Assembly: GCA_025558075.1 (NCBI GenBank)
Contig: JAHLKF010000021.1
Span: 1 to 64,000 of the forward strand
Source of the DNA: Gaertneriomyces semiglobifer
Lineage: Eukaryota > Chytridiomycota > Chytridiomycetes > Spizellomycetales > Spizellomycetaceae
DNA: 64,000 bases
Reading direction: 5' to 3'
Below are positions 9,936 to 20,796 of the stretch, piece by piece. The notes beneath the pieces are model-generated. The model saw only the letters and a list, made by a program, of their open reading frames with translations, was not told where the DNA came from and did not search any database. A program made the translations under genes and the position numbers. Positions within the stretch are counted from its first letter, which is position 1. Each line of letters starts with the position of its first letter.

Positions 9936-9947
9936 GGTTATGAGCCC
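9936..9947 (+). other. Copia primer-binding site for half-tRNA-iMet
   Basis: GGTTATGAGCCC directly follows the 5' LTR. It is the complement of GGGCTCATAACC, the anticodon stem-loop of eukaryotic initiator tRNA-Met. Drosophila copia and several fungal copia elements prime from a tRNA-iMet 5' half cut in the anticodon loop, and this site fits that mode. Confidence 0.8.
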
Positions 9948-10074
9948 CTGGCATCGATAGCTGTCACCTGCTTATCCTCTGCCCTTCAGTCTCCGGGTGG
10001 AACGGCCCGTTACCGACGATTCCTCACTTGCCCGAGCGATCACGCTGTTTTCCCGACATACGACGCTCCCGACA

Positions 10075-10250
10075 CCGTTAATCCCCCTGCCAGCGATTAA
10101 CGACGCCCGACACTTATTGATCCCCCTGCCTGCGATCAACGACAACTGCCATTGATCCCCCTGCCTGCGATCAACGACAACTGCTTATTGAACACCCTGC
10201 CTGTGTTCAACGACAACTGACCCTTATTGCACCTTGCCTGTGTATAACAC
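10075..10250 (+). repeat. Short tandem repeats in the copia leader
   Basis: Three to four imperfect units of about 33 bp of the type TTGATCCCCCTGCCTGCGAT followed by CAACGACAACTG, between primer site and gag ATG. Function unknown; they could be part of the packaging or translation leader. Confidence 0.7.
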
Positions 10251-10260
10251 TTCTTTTTAG

Positions 10261-13200
10261 ATGGCCCGCTCGACCCGCAGTGCCAAGGAGGAATTCTCGG
10301 CCCCCGACAACCCTCCGTCACTGTTCGCTGAACGACTGTTAACCGACACGCTCAAGAAAATCATCCCGTTCGACGGCAATCCCCAGGATGCCGCCCCCCG
10401 GCTGTTGACCTTCATCCGCTCCATCAACATGATTCACACCTTATGCCCCGATCTAACTGAGGAGGACCTTTTCTTAGTTGCTGTCTGCAATCTCCGCGAC
10501 CATGCCCTTACATGGCTGGAAGACTGGAACCGCTCTGCCGCAAAAGCCGACGTTATTACTCAGTGGAACCCCCTCCGTCGTGCGCTCCATCAACGCTTCA
10601 TTCCCGCTGCTTATCTGGACTCTCAACGCCTTGCTCTGCGAAACCTCACTCAAACCGGCACCGTCGGCGAATACAACTCCACTTTCGAGAAAATTCGCTT
10701 AACCCTGCCGAACATGGACTCTGACGACGTTTGCCTTACTTACATTTGCGGTCTCAAACCCTCGGTTCGTGACCGCATTCGCAATCGAGTTGCCGCTGAC
10801 ACCCAGACCCTTGACGCCTTACAAATTGCCGCCCTGGACTTGGATGCTTCTGTGTACACGAAACCTCGCACTCCTGGCACTCCTGAAGCCTTTGCCGCTG
10901 CCGCCGCCCCCACGCACCGTCGCCGTCGCCCCGCGCCGGCGGCCCGTCCCTGTGACGTCTGCAACCAAGGTACCCACTACATTCGTGACTGTCCCCTTGT
11001 CATTGACGCCAAGAAACGCGCTCAGTCCGGCCCGGCCGCACATGCCGCTGAACTTGAACATGACGACGCCGACCTCTCTGATTCGCCTGATCCCGCGGAT
11101 GACACTGACTCCGATCCCGAGGCCTTCCTTGTGTTATCGACTGACCGTGACGCGCCGCACTCCATTGCTCTCGACTCGGGCGCCACGCATAGCATCATTC
11201 GCGACCGCTTTCTCCTGACGGAATTTCAAGCTTTTCCCTCGGCCCGACAAATCTCCGGCATCGGCAAGTGCGCTGCTTACGGCAAGGGAACCTTAATCAT
11301 CAACACACGTCACGGTTTACTTAAGCTTACTGACGTGCTCTATGCTCCCGAATGTCCGCGGAACCTGCTCTCCTTCGCATCATTGGCCCAGTCTCGTTAT
11401 GCCTTAGACTTCTCGGCTGATCTTAGCGCCGGGTGGATTACTCATCGCAAGTCGGGTGCTTGTGTAGCTGATGTCATACGTCACAATAAACTTTATTTTA
11501 TTGCTGGGTATACAACCACCTCTCCGGCTGAATATGAGGCCTTTACCAGTCATCCCCGCCGCAGGTCCGCACGTACCGCGCGTCGCCCATCCCGGTACAC
11601 CCACGATTCGTCCGTGACTGCGCCCCCCGCTGCCGTCACTGCGCCTCCGATGGCACAGCAACTTCACGCGTCCGACACGGTAGCACAGCACTTTCCGACA
11701 AATCGACCAGAATCGACCAATTCGACCGAGTCGACACCACCGACACCTCCGACACCTGCGATTGTCGATGACACTGTTTATTCACCAAATATAACGCCTA
11801 CTTCACATGCTCTCCCTGACCCTGCTCCTAGTCCTGCCGACTCTGTCACTCTTAAGCTCTGGCATCTACGCTTCGGTCATCCGAGCGCTGCTAATCTCCA
11901 ACTAGCGCTTCGCGCATACGGCATTTCCGCGCCCGGCACCCTTGCCACCTGCGTCGGGTGTGGTGTCGCTAAGTCCCGACGCTCTCCATTCAATCATGAC
12001 AACCCCCAACCTGCAACCCGCATCCTTGGTCGCATCCACAGCGACGTACAGTCAGGCGAGCATGACACACTCGATCACTGCCCGTACCTTGTCACGTTCA
12101 TCGACGAACTTACTCGATACGCACATGTCGCCATCATCAAAAATAAACACGATGTCCCCGCTGAATTCCACGCTTTCCGTCAACATGCTGAAAACCTCCA
12201 TGGATGTAAAATCCTTGAACTACGATGCGACAACGGTGGTGAATATCTGAGTCATGCCCTTGTCGGCGATCTCCAGCAGCACGGCACCCGGGTTCGTCCC
12301 ACGCACGCGTATTCTCCCGTACAAAATGGCATTGCCGAGCGTTATAATCAGACGTTAATGACACAAACCCGGGCAGTCATGCTGTCGAGTCACATACCTC
12401 AGCACCTGTGGGGGGAAATCGTCGTTGCTGTCAACTACCTCCGTCAGCGCACGCCGTCCCGCGCCATCGGCAATGCAACTCCATACGAAAAATGGCACGG
12501 TTCTCCCGCGGACGTGGCGAACCTGCGGGTCTTGTGGTCCGACGCTTATGTTCATATCCCCGTCGAACGCCGTCCCCATAAAAAGCTCGAACCCCGGGCC
12601 CGTCGCATGAAACTGATCGGGTACACTGACTCCACGGGTTACCGTTTCTACGATCCCCTGACACAGCGCATTCATCGGTCCCGCGACGTCACGTTCGATG
12701 AAACCAACTATGTCGATCCTGCTCCCGATGCCCCTGATGATGAAGTCTTTGAAGTCGAGTACATTGTTGATGAACGGATCGCACCGACGGGGGAGCATCA
12801 ATATTTTGTTAAGTACGTCGGGTATTCTGAACCTGAATGGAACGACGCGTTCAACTTACACGGCTTGCCCGTTGTTGATGAATATTTCGCTCGTAAGCAC
12901 CAATCCCCGGCAATTGCACCTACAGTCGAGGCATTAGTAGCATCCGCTCTCGACGGCCCCCGTGCCCGGGAACCCGTCACTTATAAGCAGGCGCTGCGCT
13001 CACCTGATCGTCATGCCTGGCAGCAGGCCATCGATAAGGAACTCCAATCCCTGCTTGACAATCAGACGTGGATGCCTGTCGATGCCTTGCCGTCTGATGC
13101 TTATGCCATCGATTCTAAATGGGTTTTCAAGATTAAACATCACCCGGACGGGTCCATCAAGAAGTATAAGGCCCGCCTTGTTGCCCGTGGGTTTACCCAG

Positions 13201-14706
13201 CGCCCGGGTCTCGATTTCAATGAAACCTATGCCCCGGTCGTCAAGTTCAGCACGCTCCGCCTGTTATTGGCTCTCTCTCAGCTCTTCGGCCTTGTCGTCC
13301 ACCAAATGGATGTCCTCACGGCATTCCTGAACGCTGTAATCGACACCGACATTCATATGCAACTCCCCGACGGGTCGTACGTTAAACTCCTACGTTCGAT
13401 ATATGGGTTAAAGCAGTCACCGCGCTTATGGAACCAAACCCTTGACACTTATCTGAAGTCCGTTGGTTTCCAACCCACGGTTCTCGACACCGCGCTGTAC
13501 ATTCGCCCTGCTGCCGGCGGCACACCTGACATCATCGCCCTGTACGTTGATGACCTCACCATCTGCTCCACCACGGCCCGCATACAGTCCATTAAGGATG
13601 GTCTTGCCCGGCGATTCGCGATGGAGGACATGGGGGAGCTTTCGTACATCCTGGGCATTGAAGTCACGCGAACTGTCGATACATTGACACTGAACCAAGG
13701 CAAATACATTGATGACATGCTCCTTCGTTATGGCCTTGTCGACGCTGCATCTGTCACTGTTCCACTGTCACCAAGTTTATCGCTTGTCGCTGCATCCGAA
13801 ACCGACGTCCTGGCCGATCAAAAGCTTTATCAGTCAATAATTGGAAGCTTAATGTACCTTACCATCGCTACGCGGCCCGATCTTGCCTTCGCAATCTCCA
13901 AACTGTCCCGATTCTTGTCGAATCCCACTGAACAGCATCTGAACGCTGCACGTCGGGTTCTCCGCTATGTAAAAGGCACTCGAAACCTTAAGCTCCACTA
14001 TGGCTCTCGAGACGGGGGAGCAAACTGTTCATTGCACGGTTATTCTGATGCCGATTTCGCTGCAAATGCCGAGAACCGACGTTCGACGTCGGCGTACCTT
14101 TTCCTCTTGAACGGAGGCGCTATTTCATGGGCATCCAAGCTCCAGAACTGCACCGCGCAATCTACAGCAGAAGCAGAATACATTGCGTTAGCAGAGGCCG
14201 CTAAGGAGGCCGTCTGGCTCCGTCGACTGATGCTCGCGCTCCTCGAACACTTTCCAAGGAATGACATCCAACAGTCCATTCTCCCGGGCCCCGGCACGCA
14301 CGGTGCTCTAACAGTGTACGAGGACAACCAGGCAGCCATCAAACTTGTCAACAACCCAGTCAATCACAACCGCACTAAGCACATCGATCTCCGTCATCAC
14401 TTCATCCGCGAAAAGGTTCATCAGACCCAGGAAATTGCTCTCTGCTATGTATCCACCAATAATCAGCTTGCTGATGGACTTACCAAGGCTCTAGCCGCTC
14501 CTGCTCTGAATAGCATGCATCCTCGCATGGGTCTCCATATGTCCGACGCTTCTGACAAGTTGCTGACAGCGTCCGACACTGCTGACAAGCTGATGACAGT
14601 GTCTGACAAGGTGCTGAAGGTGTCTGACACTGCTGACAGGTTGCTGACAATGCCTGACACTGCTGACAAGCTGCTGAAGGTGTCGAACACTGACAATAAG
14701 CACTGA
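10261..14706 (+). CDS. Copia Gag-Pol polyprotein with chromodomain
   Basis: 1481 residues in one frame. Gag; CCHC knuckle at 231-244; protease DSGA (D305); pre-integrase zinc region with HLRFGH near 535 and CVGC near 563; integrase core D595, D657, E693, with the D-35-E spacing of integrases; a chromodomain-like segment at about 829-878 (EVEYIVDER, YFVKYVGY, EPEWNDAFNL); reverse transcriptase with YVDD at 1095-1098; RNase H from about 1260 (YSDADFA, STAEAEY, EDNQAA, DGLTKAL). The last 60 residues are SDTADKLL-type repeats. Gag and Pol are fused without a frameshift, as in plant and Drosophila copia. A chromodomain is standard in Ty3 chromoviruses but rare in copia. Confidence 0.95.
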   Translation: MARSTRSAKEEFSAPDNPPSLFAERLLTDTLKKIIPFDGNPQDAAPRLLTFIRSINMIHTLCPDLTEEDLFLVAVCNLRDHALTWLEDWNRSAAKADVITQWNPLRRALHQRFIPAAYLDSQRLALRNLTQTGTVGEYNSTFEKIRLTLPNMDSDDVCLTYICGLKPSVRDRIRNRVAADTQTLDALQIAALDLDASVYTKPRTPGTPEAFAAAAAPTHRRRRPAPAARPCDVCNQGTHYIRDCPLVIDAKKRAQSGPAAHAAELEHDDADLSDSPDPADDTDSDPEAFLVLSTDRDAPHSIALDSGATHSIIRDRFLLTEFQAFPSARQISGIGKCAAYGKGTLIINTRHGLLKLTDVLYAPECPRNLLSFASLAQSRYALDFSADLSAGWITHRKSGACVADVIRHNKLYFIAGYTTTSPAEYEAFTSHPRRRSARTARRPSRYTHDSSVTAPPAAVTAPPMAQQLHASDTVAQHFPTNRPESTNSTESTPPTPPTPAIVDDTVYSPNITPTSHALPDPAPSPADSVTLKLWHLRFGHPSAANLQLALRAYGISAPGTLATCVGCGVAKSRRSPFNHDNPQPATRILGRIHSDVQSGEHDTLDHCPYLVTFIDELTRYAHVAIIKNKHDVPAEFHAFRQHAENLHGCKILELRCDNGGEYLSHALVGDLQQHGTRVRPTHAYSPVQNGIAERYNQTLMTQTRAVMLSSHIPQHLWGEIVVAVNYLRQRTPSRAIGNATPYEKWHGSPADVANLRVLWSDAYVHIPVERRPHKKLEPRARRMKLIGYTDSTGYRFYDPLTQRIHRSRDVTFDETNYVDPAPDAPDDEVFEVEYIVDERIAPTGEHQYFVKYVGYSEPEWNDAFNLHGLPVVDEYFARKHQSPAIAPTVEALVASALDGPRAREPVTYKQALRSPDRHAWQQAIDKELQSLLDNQTWMPVDALPSDAYAIDSKWVFKIKHHPDGSIKKYKARLVARGFTQRPGLDFNETYAPVVKFSTLRLLLALSQLFGLVVHQMDVLTAFLNAVIDTDIHMQLPDGSYVKLLRSIYGLKQSPRLWNQTLDTYLKSVGFQPTVLDTALYIRPAAGGTPDIIALYVDDLTICSTTARIQSIKDGLARRFAMEDMGELSYILGIEVTRTVDTLTLNQGKYIDDMLLRYGLVDAASVTVPLSPSLSLVAASETDVLADQKLYQSIIGSLMYLTIATRPDLAFAISKLSRFLSNPTEQHLNAARRVLRYVKGTRNLKLHYGSRDGGANCSLHGYSDADFAANAENRRSTSAYLFLLNGGAISWASKLQNCTAQSTAEAEYIALAEAAKEAVWLRRLMLALLEHFPRNDIQQSILPGPGTHGALTVYEDNQAAIKLVNNPVNHNRTKHIDLRHHFIREKVHQTQEIALCYVSTNNQLADGLTKALAAPALNSMHPRMGLHMSDASDKLLTASDTADKLMTVSDKVLKVSDTADRLLTMPDTADKLLKVSNTDNKH

Positions 14707-14756
14707 ACAGTTGCTGAAGGTGTCGGGCAGTTTGCAGGAAATGTCGCGCATGCACC

Positions 14757-14766
14757 GAGGGGGGAG
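14757..14766 (+). other. Copia polypurine tract
   Basis: GAGGGGGGAG immediately before the 3' LTR, the expected primer position for plus-strand DNA synthesis. Confidence 0.8.
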
Positions 14767-15043
14767 TGTTGTAAGGGGGTCCCGGTGACATACACGTCAT
14801 AGGGATACCCTAACCAGGGCGCGCGCTATGACATGGGTTCTTATCCATATCAGCGCATACACGTGCGTCATGTGCCCATGAGCACGTGACCCATGTGACT
14901 GGGCGCCCTAACACCCGACACGTGACCTTTTCCGTCGGGTGGTTCTCTTATGCCGGGCATTCAACTGTACTCTTAGAACCTCAGACTTGAATACACATAA
15001 GCTTATTAGAAGGACCAGAGCCTCAGCAGGATCCTCTGCAACA
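14767..15043 (+). repeat. Copia 3' LTR
   Basis: 277 bp, identical to the 5' LTR except for one base by eye; followed by the GATGT target duplication. Confidence 0.93.
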
Positions 15044-15048
15044 GATGT

Positions 15049-15911
15049 TCCTGACAGAAATAGCAAAACTTTCATACTCTTTCTGAGCAGAAGAGTGCAT
15101 GAATACAATGTTCAACAAGTTCCACAATATAGACTAATATGTATCTTTAAACTAAATAGATCAGTGGAAACGAGATGCCAACCTCAGGCATGGTTACTAT
15201 TCAACATATCTTCAAAGATTTCTGTTTTGTAGGTCTTTGTTGGCAGCCGTTTTGAGAACTCACCCATCAGTTCCCTGTAGTCTGGTGTAACTCATGGGAT
15301 TCATCCTTTGAAATCTGTGAAACCACTTCAAAAAGTATTTGAACATCACACATGTTGAGAAAGCGGCCAAGCTGGCAGTAGCAGCTGCACCGCCTAAATG
15401 ATTCTAGATGGGCAATTTTGTACTTTTATGGTTGGTTAACATGCAATCTACTAGGTGAAAATACTGCCCCATGACCCACCAATAAAGTAACCATAGGGCT
15501 TGCCTTTAACAGTGCTCATTAAACATTGGAACATTGAATACTGTTTTGAATGTCTATTTATCAACCTCTACAGAGTAAAACAATACTTTTCACTATCTCC
15601 TGAGCAACGAGCACCTCACTGGCTCTTTCTGTGCATCCACACTATTTTAGCAGGGTACCACACTTCATTATCTGACCAAACTATCAATTTCACTCTCACC
15701 ACATAGCAGTGAAATGCAATTGAGACCCAATAGTAACTCCAATACTACAACCTGGTGTCCTTTTCTCAGTGAAAATGCTCCAAAGAAATGAGTATGGCTA
15801 AAAGGGTCAGGATTATTGAAGGTCTGTTGCACAAAGGAAGTCACACTGAAACAAGGCTCCTTATGTAGACTATCTCCTTTGTGTGCCTGAGGCAGGTTTG
15901 GAGGAATACAG
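15049..15911. other. Low-GC segment, continuation of 7934-9658
   Basis: AT-rich sequence of the same character as that left of the copia element, so the element split one block. No recognisable gene; the longest frame is about 68 codons. Confidence 0.45.
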
Positions 15912-16116
15912 TGTTGCAGAGGAACCTGCTGATGCTCTTATCCTTCTTATAAGCTCTGTTTTCTCTCAAGTCTAAGGTTCTAAGTTCTAAACTGACGGTT
16001 GCGTTAAGCGCTTCCCGACGGAAAAGATCATGTGACTTAGGGCAGTGCTGACATAGCAGTTACCGATAACGGGGTAACCCCAATGGCGTGTATGCCACCG
16101 GGATCCTATTACAACA
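15912..16116 (-). repeat. Diverged, shortened copia LTR, reverse orientation
   Basis: Reads TGTTGCAGAGGAACC at its left edge and TATTACAACA at its right; reversed, it aligns with the 277-bp copia LTR over both ends with a central deletion. Confidence 0.75.
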
Positions 16117-16700
16117 GTCATTGCAAGGGAAATGCTCGAGGAGCGCAACATCAGGCGACGGAGCCAGACGGCCTCCTTGCTTCTGCTGTAAATTGCGCCG
16201 TGCAGTGCTGAAGCTTGGATGCCCATGAAATAGCGCCTTCGTTCAAGAGGAAAAGGTACGCCGACGTCGAACGTCGGTTCTCGGCATTTGCAGCGAAATC
16301 GGCATCAGAATAACTGTGCAATGAACAGTTTGCTCCCCCATCTCGAGAGCCATAGCGGAGCTTAAGATTTCGAGTGCCTTTTACATAGCGGAGGATCCGA
16401 CGTGCAGCGTTCAGATGCTGTTCAGTGGGATTCGACAAGAATCGGGACAGTTTGGAGATTGCAAAAGCAAGATCGGGCCGCGTTGCGATGGTAAGGTACA
16501 TTAAGCTTCCAATTATTGACTGATAAAGGTTTTGATCAGCCAGGACGTCGGTATCGGTGGCAGCGACAAGCGATAAGCTCGGCGACAGTGGAACAGTGAC
16601 AGATGTGGCATCGGCAAGGCCATAACGAAGAAGCATGTCATCGATGTATTTGCCTTGGTTCAATGTCAGCGTGTCAGCCGTGCGAGTGCCAGTCGATCGC
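16117..16700 (-). pseudogene. Copia reverse transcriptase/RNase H fragment
   Basis: Minus-strand frame nearly identical to copia residues from about 1138 (TLTLNQGKYIDDML) through RNase H. Near 16190 a deletion of about 26 bp removes part of the RNase H active-site region and shifts the frame, and the LTR follows soon after, so the coding 3' end is lost. Upstream gag and integrase are absent. A dead copy of the same family in the opposite direction. Confidence 0.85.
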
Positions 16701-16732
16701 AGAGTGTAGAGGTAGTGGCGGTACAGATCCAA

Positions 16733-18227
16733 TTTATCAAGGCAGAGAAAACTCTCGCCGTTGGATCAGTTGAGCCACCGACTAGTCCTACCCTAATGGG
16801 TAACTTGTGAGTGGGAGATGCCAAACGAAACGCAACGACGATTCAGGAAGGATCAGCTGGAGATGGAGTGGACGTGAGAGCTTTGAGCTTGGTGGCACTC
16901 GTAGAGCTGGAGGAAGGCACTCTGCATCATGGTGGACGGACTGGAGAGAAATGGGCAGGTGCGGAAAGTTGCACACCGCTGCTACGCTCATTATTTACGA
17001 TCGGGGCAGGTAAACAAGTCTGAAGAGCTAAGCGACAGCGGTATGCTGACGAGCTTGGCCTCCATTATTGCGAGTACAATGATTGAGTGACGGGATGTTC
17101 CTTACAACACCTTGGCAAACGTCCCCGTTGTCGCATCACTATTTGAATATCCATCTGCGCAACGGAGCTCATCACAGATCAACTAAATATGAACGCAAAC
17201 TGAAAGGGTTAGTGATGCGGACAGATGTCGGTACGCGACTCGGTGTAATACTTGCCTTGAAATCTTCTGGAATTGTAGGAGGCGAGTTGAATATAAGGAG
17301 ACAAATAACTGAATTGCATCTGTAAACAGTAGTTGTTCAACAGAGTCACTTTGGGTGTTCATACCGAAGGCTCGACTGATACTCACACAATGAGACTACT
17401 TTACAGATCTAGCCGACCATGGTGACGAAGACCTCCGTTCGGGCTGCATTTTCCATCAAGTTATGGGGGGATGGACGTACCTCTCACAGTCTCTTGACAT
17501 AGAAAAAAGGTTCAGTTCCCTAGAGTCGCCGCTAGGGGAAAGCAATATGAGCGACACGACATGCAGTCTCCTGTTCCACAAACAAAAACTCACGGTATCC
17601 TTTGAGTGGAGTATTTCCAGGAACTCAACGCCCTCTTCGGCAGCCGGTGCAGAGATCATCCACACTCCCCATCCTGAGCCCTCCGCGTCCCCAAGAGGGT
17701 GGGGCGGAGCGGCCACTCGCGTCCCCGAATCGGCCCTCGTACAAAACGAAGACATAGCTTCCGGGTAGGCGAGGATGGTTCTAAAACTACTAACAGTAGA
17801 GTGCGCAGCTGAAGAGTGGTTCCTCTGCGGGACAGCGGCGCTAGTTTCCTTGAATCTGCTCCCCATCCTGGACCCTCCGCGTCCCCAAGAGGGTGGGGCG
17901 GAGCGGCCACTCGCGTCCTCGGATCGGCCCCCGTGCTGGACGAGGACATAGCTTCCGAGTGGGGCGAGGATGGTTCGGCTGGGTGGTTGCCCACCGTGGA
18001 GCAGATCAATAACCTGCCCTCCAACAGTCCCCGGCCACCAGAGCGAAGAGACAAAAAGAGGAAGAGAAATGGGTAAAGCGGGAGAGCTAGGCGTGTTGTA
18101 TATATGTAGGATGAGAGTTGACGACGTGCTGGGCGGGGCCATGTAATTGCAGCTTTGAGGGCGAGGTTCATCCAGTCTCAACACGCGTCGGATTTTATAA
18201 GGGCTTGCATATCACGTGATTTGAAAT
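16733..18227. other. Subtelomeric DNA without a recognisable gene
   Basis: Only short overlapping frames, none recognised. The single structured feature is the two-copy repeat at 17664-17977. Confidence 0.5.
17664..17977. repeat. Two-copy direct repeat, offset about 195 bp
   Basis: About 118 bp beginning CTCCCCATCCTG at 17664 recurs at 17859 with scattered changes; both copies end in GCGAGGATGGTTC. GC-rich core with CCCCAAGAGGGTGGGGCGGA. Confidence 0.7.
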
Positions 18228-18243
18228 ACCCTAACCCTAAGTG
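18228..18243 (+). repeat. Interstitial telomere motif
   Basis: ACCCTAACCCTAAGTG, two and a half telomere units. The same 16 bases, including the trailing GTG, occur at the true telomere edge (236-251). It marks the border between element-rich DNA and the first cellular-looking gene. Confidence 0.7.
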
Positions 18244-18334
18244 ATGGCAGCTCTACTTGAAAGTTATCTCACGTCCACTTTGTGGTCCGAACGACGTTGA
18301 GGTTTCGAAGTGGACAGCAGGATTTCACTGGACC

Positions 18335-20796
18335 ATGTCTACTATCTCTAAGCGCTCGGCCACTACGACCACAACCGGAGGTAGTACCACCCCTAGCAAC
18401 AAACGCCTACGACGCTCGACAAATTTGTCGGATGCAGCGATTAGGGCGTTGGTACATGATGGTAGGCTGCCATTTTCTCCAGTGCTGTACAGTTGAACCT
18501 TGAACATTTCCTGACCCTGAATTTAGAATTCTGGTCCACGCGGCATCACACCGAATGGACACCGATATCGTTTGCCCGCCACATGGCGACGAACTGTGCT
18601 GGTTCCTCTTCAATGCCAGCGAGGAGTGTACATAGCGCTTGGATGTCGGAATTGCGCTGCCTCGAGCAACATCTTTCTGTAGCAAGCGCTAAAAAATCAG
18701 TGTTACGTTTTTTAAGTAATGTACGTCCATTACTCCTCCAGCTCTACCAACGAAAGCGTGACCTTAACTGGACTGTACCCTTTTTGACCGTTTGTCACAG
18801 GCTGGCAGGGAAAGTGCGGCTGAATGCATCAACAAATTCTGGGATTCGAACGAAGCGCTGTCAATAAGATGTGCCAGCTCAGAGGCGGATCGCAGTGCAG
18901 AAATGATGATGGCCGCTAGATTGACCGAAAAGGCGGCCGTGTTAAAACAAGCGGCCCAAAATACAATACGAAAACACGTGAACAGTGACAATGCCGCTGT
19001 GGAGAAGGCAAGTAGAAAACGTGGTCCCGAAATCTATTTATTTATTCAGTCTATGGTAACCACAAGCACAAAGTGTAGGAGTCAGATGCAGGAACGACGC
19101 ATGAAGGTTTGCGATTACGTTGTTTGATTCATAAAAAAATTTACAATCTGATGCTGGAAGTCTCAGAATTTATGTGTTGGGACGGTCTCAGTGCCAACCC
19201 TGAAGGGGAACACATCCAGAACTGGACCAATAGTATTTCTCCCGAAGTGGGCGTTGTAGGCCCTGCCGAATCCGAGCATACAACTCTTCATCCTGACACC
19301 AACTTGTCAGACGTAGAGGGAGAGAACACCTTTGACTTCCCGGACCCAATTTTGCAAAAGGGAGGAGAACGGAGCCAGCCGGATGCTGCATCGGATACAA
19401 ACGCGAATGACCATTTCGAGTGGGTACTTTCCACAGGAAAGAATGTCTTAATGGCCGTCGAGGAAGCCAGAGACAGAATGAAGGGAACAGACGCCCCCAA
19501 TATGCTCCTTTGGTGGGGCATTCTTGATTGCACTGGGGCAGACCCAGCGATGAAAGGTTAATCCATCTATTCCATATTGTCGCTCAATTATAATTAATCC
19601 GCCGTTTCTTTGTCATTTTTGCAGAATGTTTTACTGACGCCGAAATTGCTGAGATCCAGGCAGACTTCGAATCGGAGTGTTATCTTGATGAGGTTACGGA
19701 CTCGGAACGTCAAAAATTTGTCGAGGTTATGGACTGCGTACGCGCAGCCATCGGTGACGCCACCCCCGACAACGTCATTACTACCATTGAGAAAAATTTA
19801 TTCGCGGACGAGTTTCAAAACCGTCTAAGGTATGGTTGGTCTAAACCGGAAGTACGACGAAGGCAATGATTTAAACTTCCGTTGATACCAGACGTGTTGT
19901 CCAAAACCTCCTTCAAGGCATCAAACGCTTAAAATGTCCGTCATCGGAGTCTACGCTAGACCAAGCCACCACGGCGCTGTTACTCAAAAATCTAATTGAC
20001 CCCGACCAGCAACGCTGGAGGGTTGAGGAAGGTGAGCTGCAGTCGTTGGGTAGTGCTATAGCACGCAACCAGCAGAGATCAGTTTTCGATCGCCATATTT
20101 TTGGACAAAAGTTAGACTTGCGGGTGACGCTTGAAGATACTGCGACGCAATTGGAAGGCTTAGTGTCCTTGAGGGCGGGAGGACTCCCGAAACCCGGATT
20201 TAAAAAGTTTTTTGTCGACCGCGTAGATCTCGCGGTGTGCCTCAGGGACATACTTTACGCGTTCATGTCCGAGCATCTCGGCGTTTCAAGCTCAGAAATG
20301 GCCAAGATGTTCGTCATGGGGGTACAAGGATGGGGTATGTGGTTATTTGGCCACTGTGTCCTTGGGAGAGTGTATGAACAAGCATTTAATCATTATCTTC
20401 TTCCTTCTATAGGGTGGGATTTGTTTGTGTATGGCATGCGATGGAGAGCAAGAGGTCTTTTCGTTATGGGCCTTTTGAGGACCGCGAAGATCCCATCTAC
20501 GTGGGAGAATATTTGCATAAGCGAAAACGTGATATTTACGCTTCTTCGAATGGAGGTAAGTCAAGCATCAGCGCCATGGCTTGCCCGTTACTATGACTAA
20601 GCTTGCCCTAATGTTGCAGCAAACCCTGAAACGGGTCGTGAAATGCGCGAATTTCATTTCTGAAGAAAAGTCTGTTCTCTCGACGCGCCGCCGACGCCAG
20701 ACCTTGGCAGCCCAGGGGTACGCGTACGGGACCAGGCCATTGGGTGGATGCGTGGCCCGCAAACGCCGCCCCCGAGGTGAAACAGAAGTACCATGA
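18335..20796 (+). CDS. Unrecognised multi-exon protein
   Basis: Frame continuity across GT-AG introns suggests one gene. ATG at 18335; exon 1 ends at 18461 and joins in phase at 18527. Later introns lie at about 19560-19624, 19829-19890, 20335-20411 and 20564-20620. The last exon ends in TGA at 20794-20796 with a basic, Arg-rich tail. The middle has a helical stretch rich in Ala/Glu/Met (about 18800-19010), an acidic segment (19190-19550), and a compact C-terminal part. I recognise no domain. The exon pattern between 18600 and 19130 is uncertain. It may be a subtelomeric family member. Confidence 0.5.

Larger units (their letters stand above)
9659..15043 (+). mobile_element. Complete Ty1/copia LTR retrotransposon
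   Basis: 5385 bp: 277-bp LTRs (9659-9935 and 14767-15043), primer site, a single gag-pol ORF (10261-14706), polypurine tract, and a 5-bp target duplication GATGT on both sides (9654-9658, 15044-15048). By eye the two LTRs differ at one position (A/G in AAGGACCA/GAG), so insertion is recent. The order protease, integrase, reverse transcriptase, RNase H defines Ty1/copia. All catalytic motifs look intact, so the copy may be autonomous. Confidence 0.95.

Noticed and set aside
14530..14706. Copia tail repeats as a CRISPR-like array
   Set aside because: They are in frame within the polyprotein, with no unique spacers, and the genome is eukaryotic.
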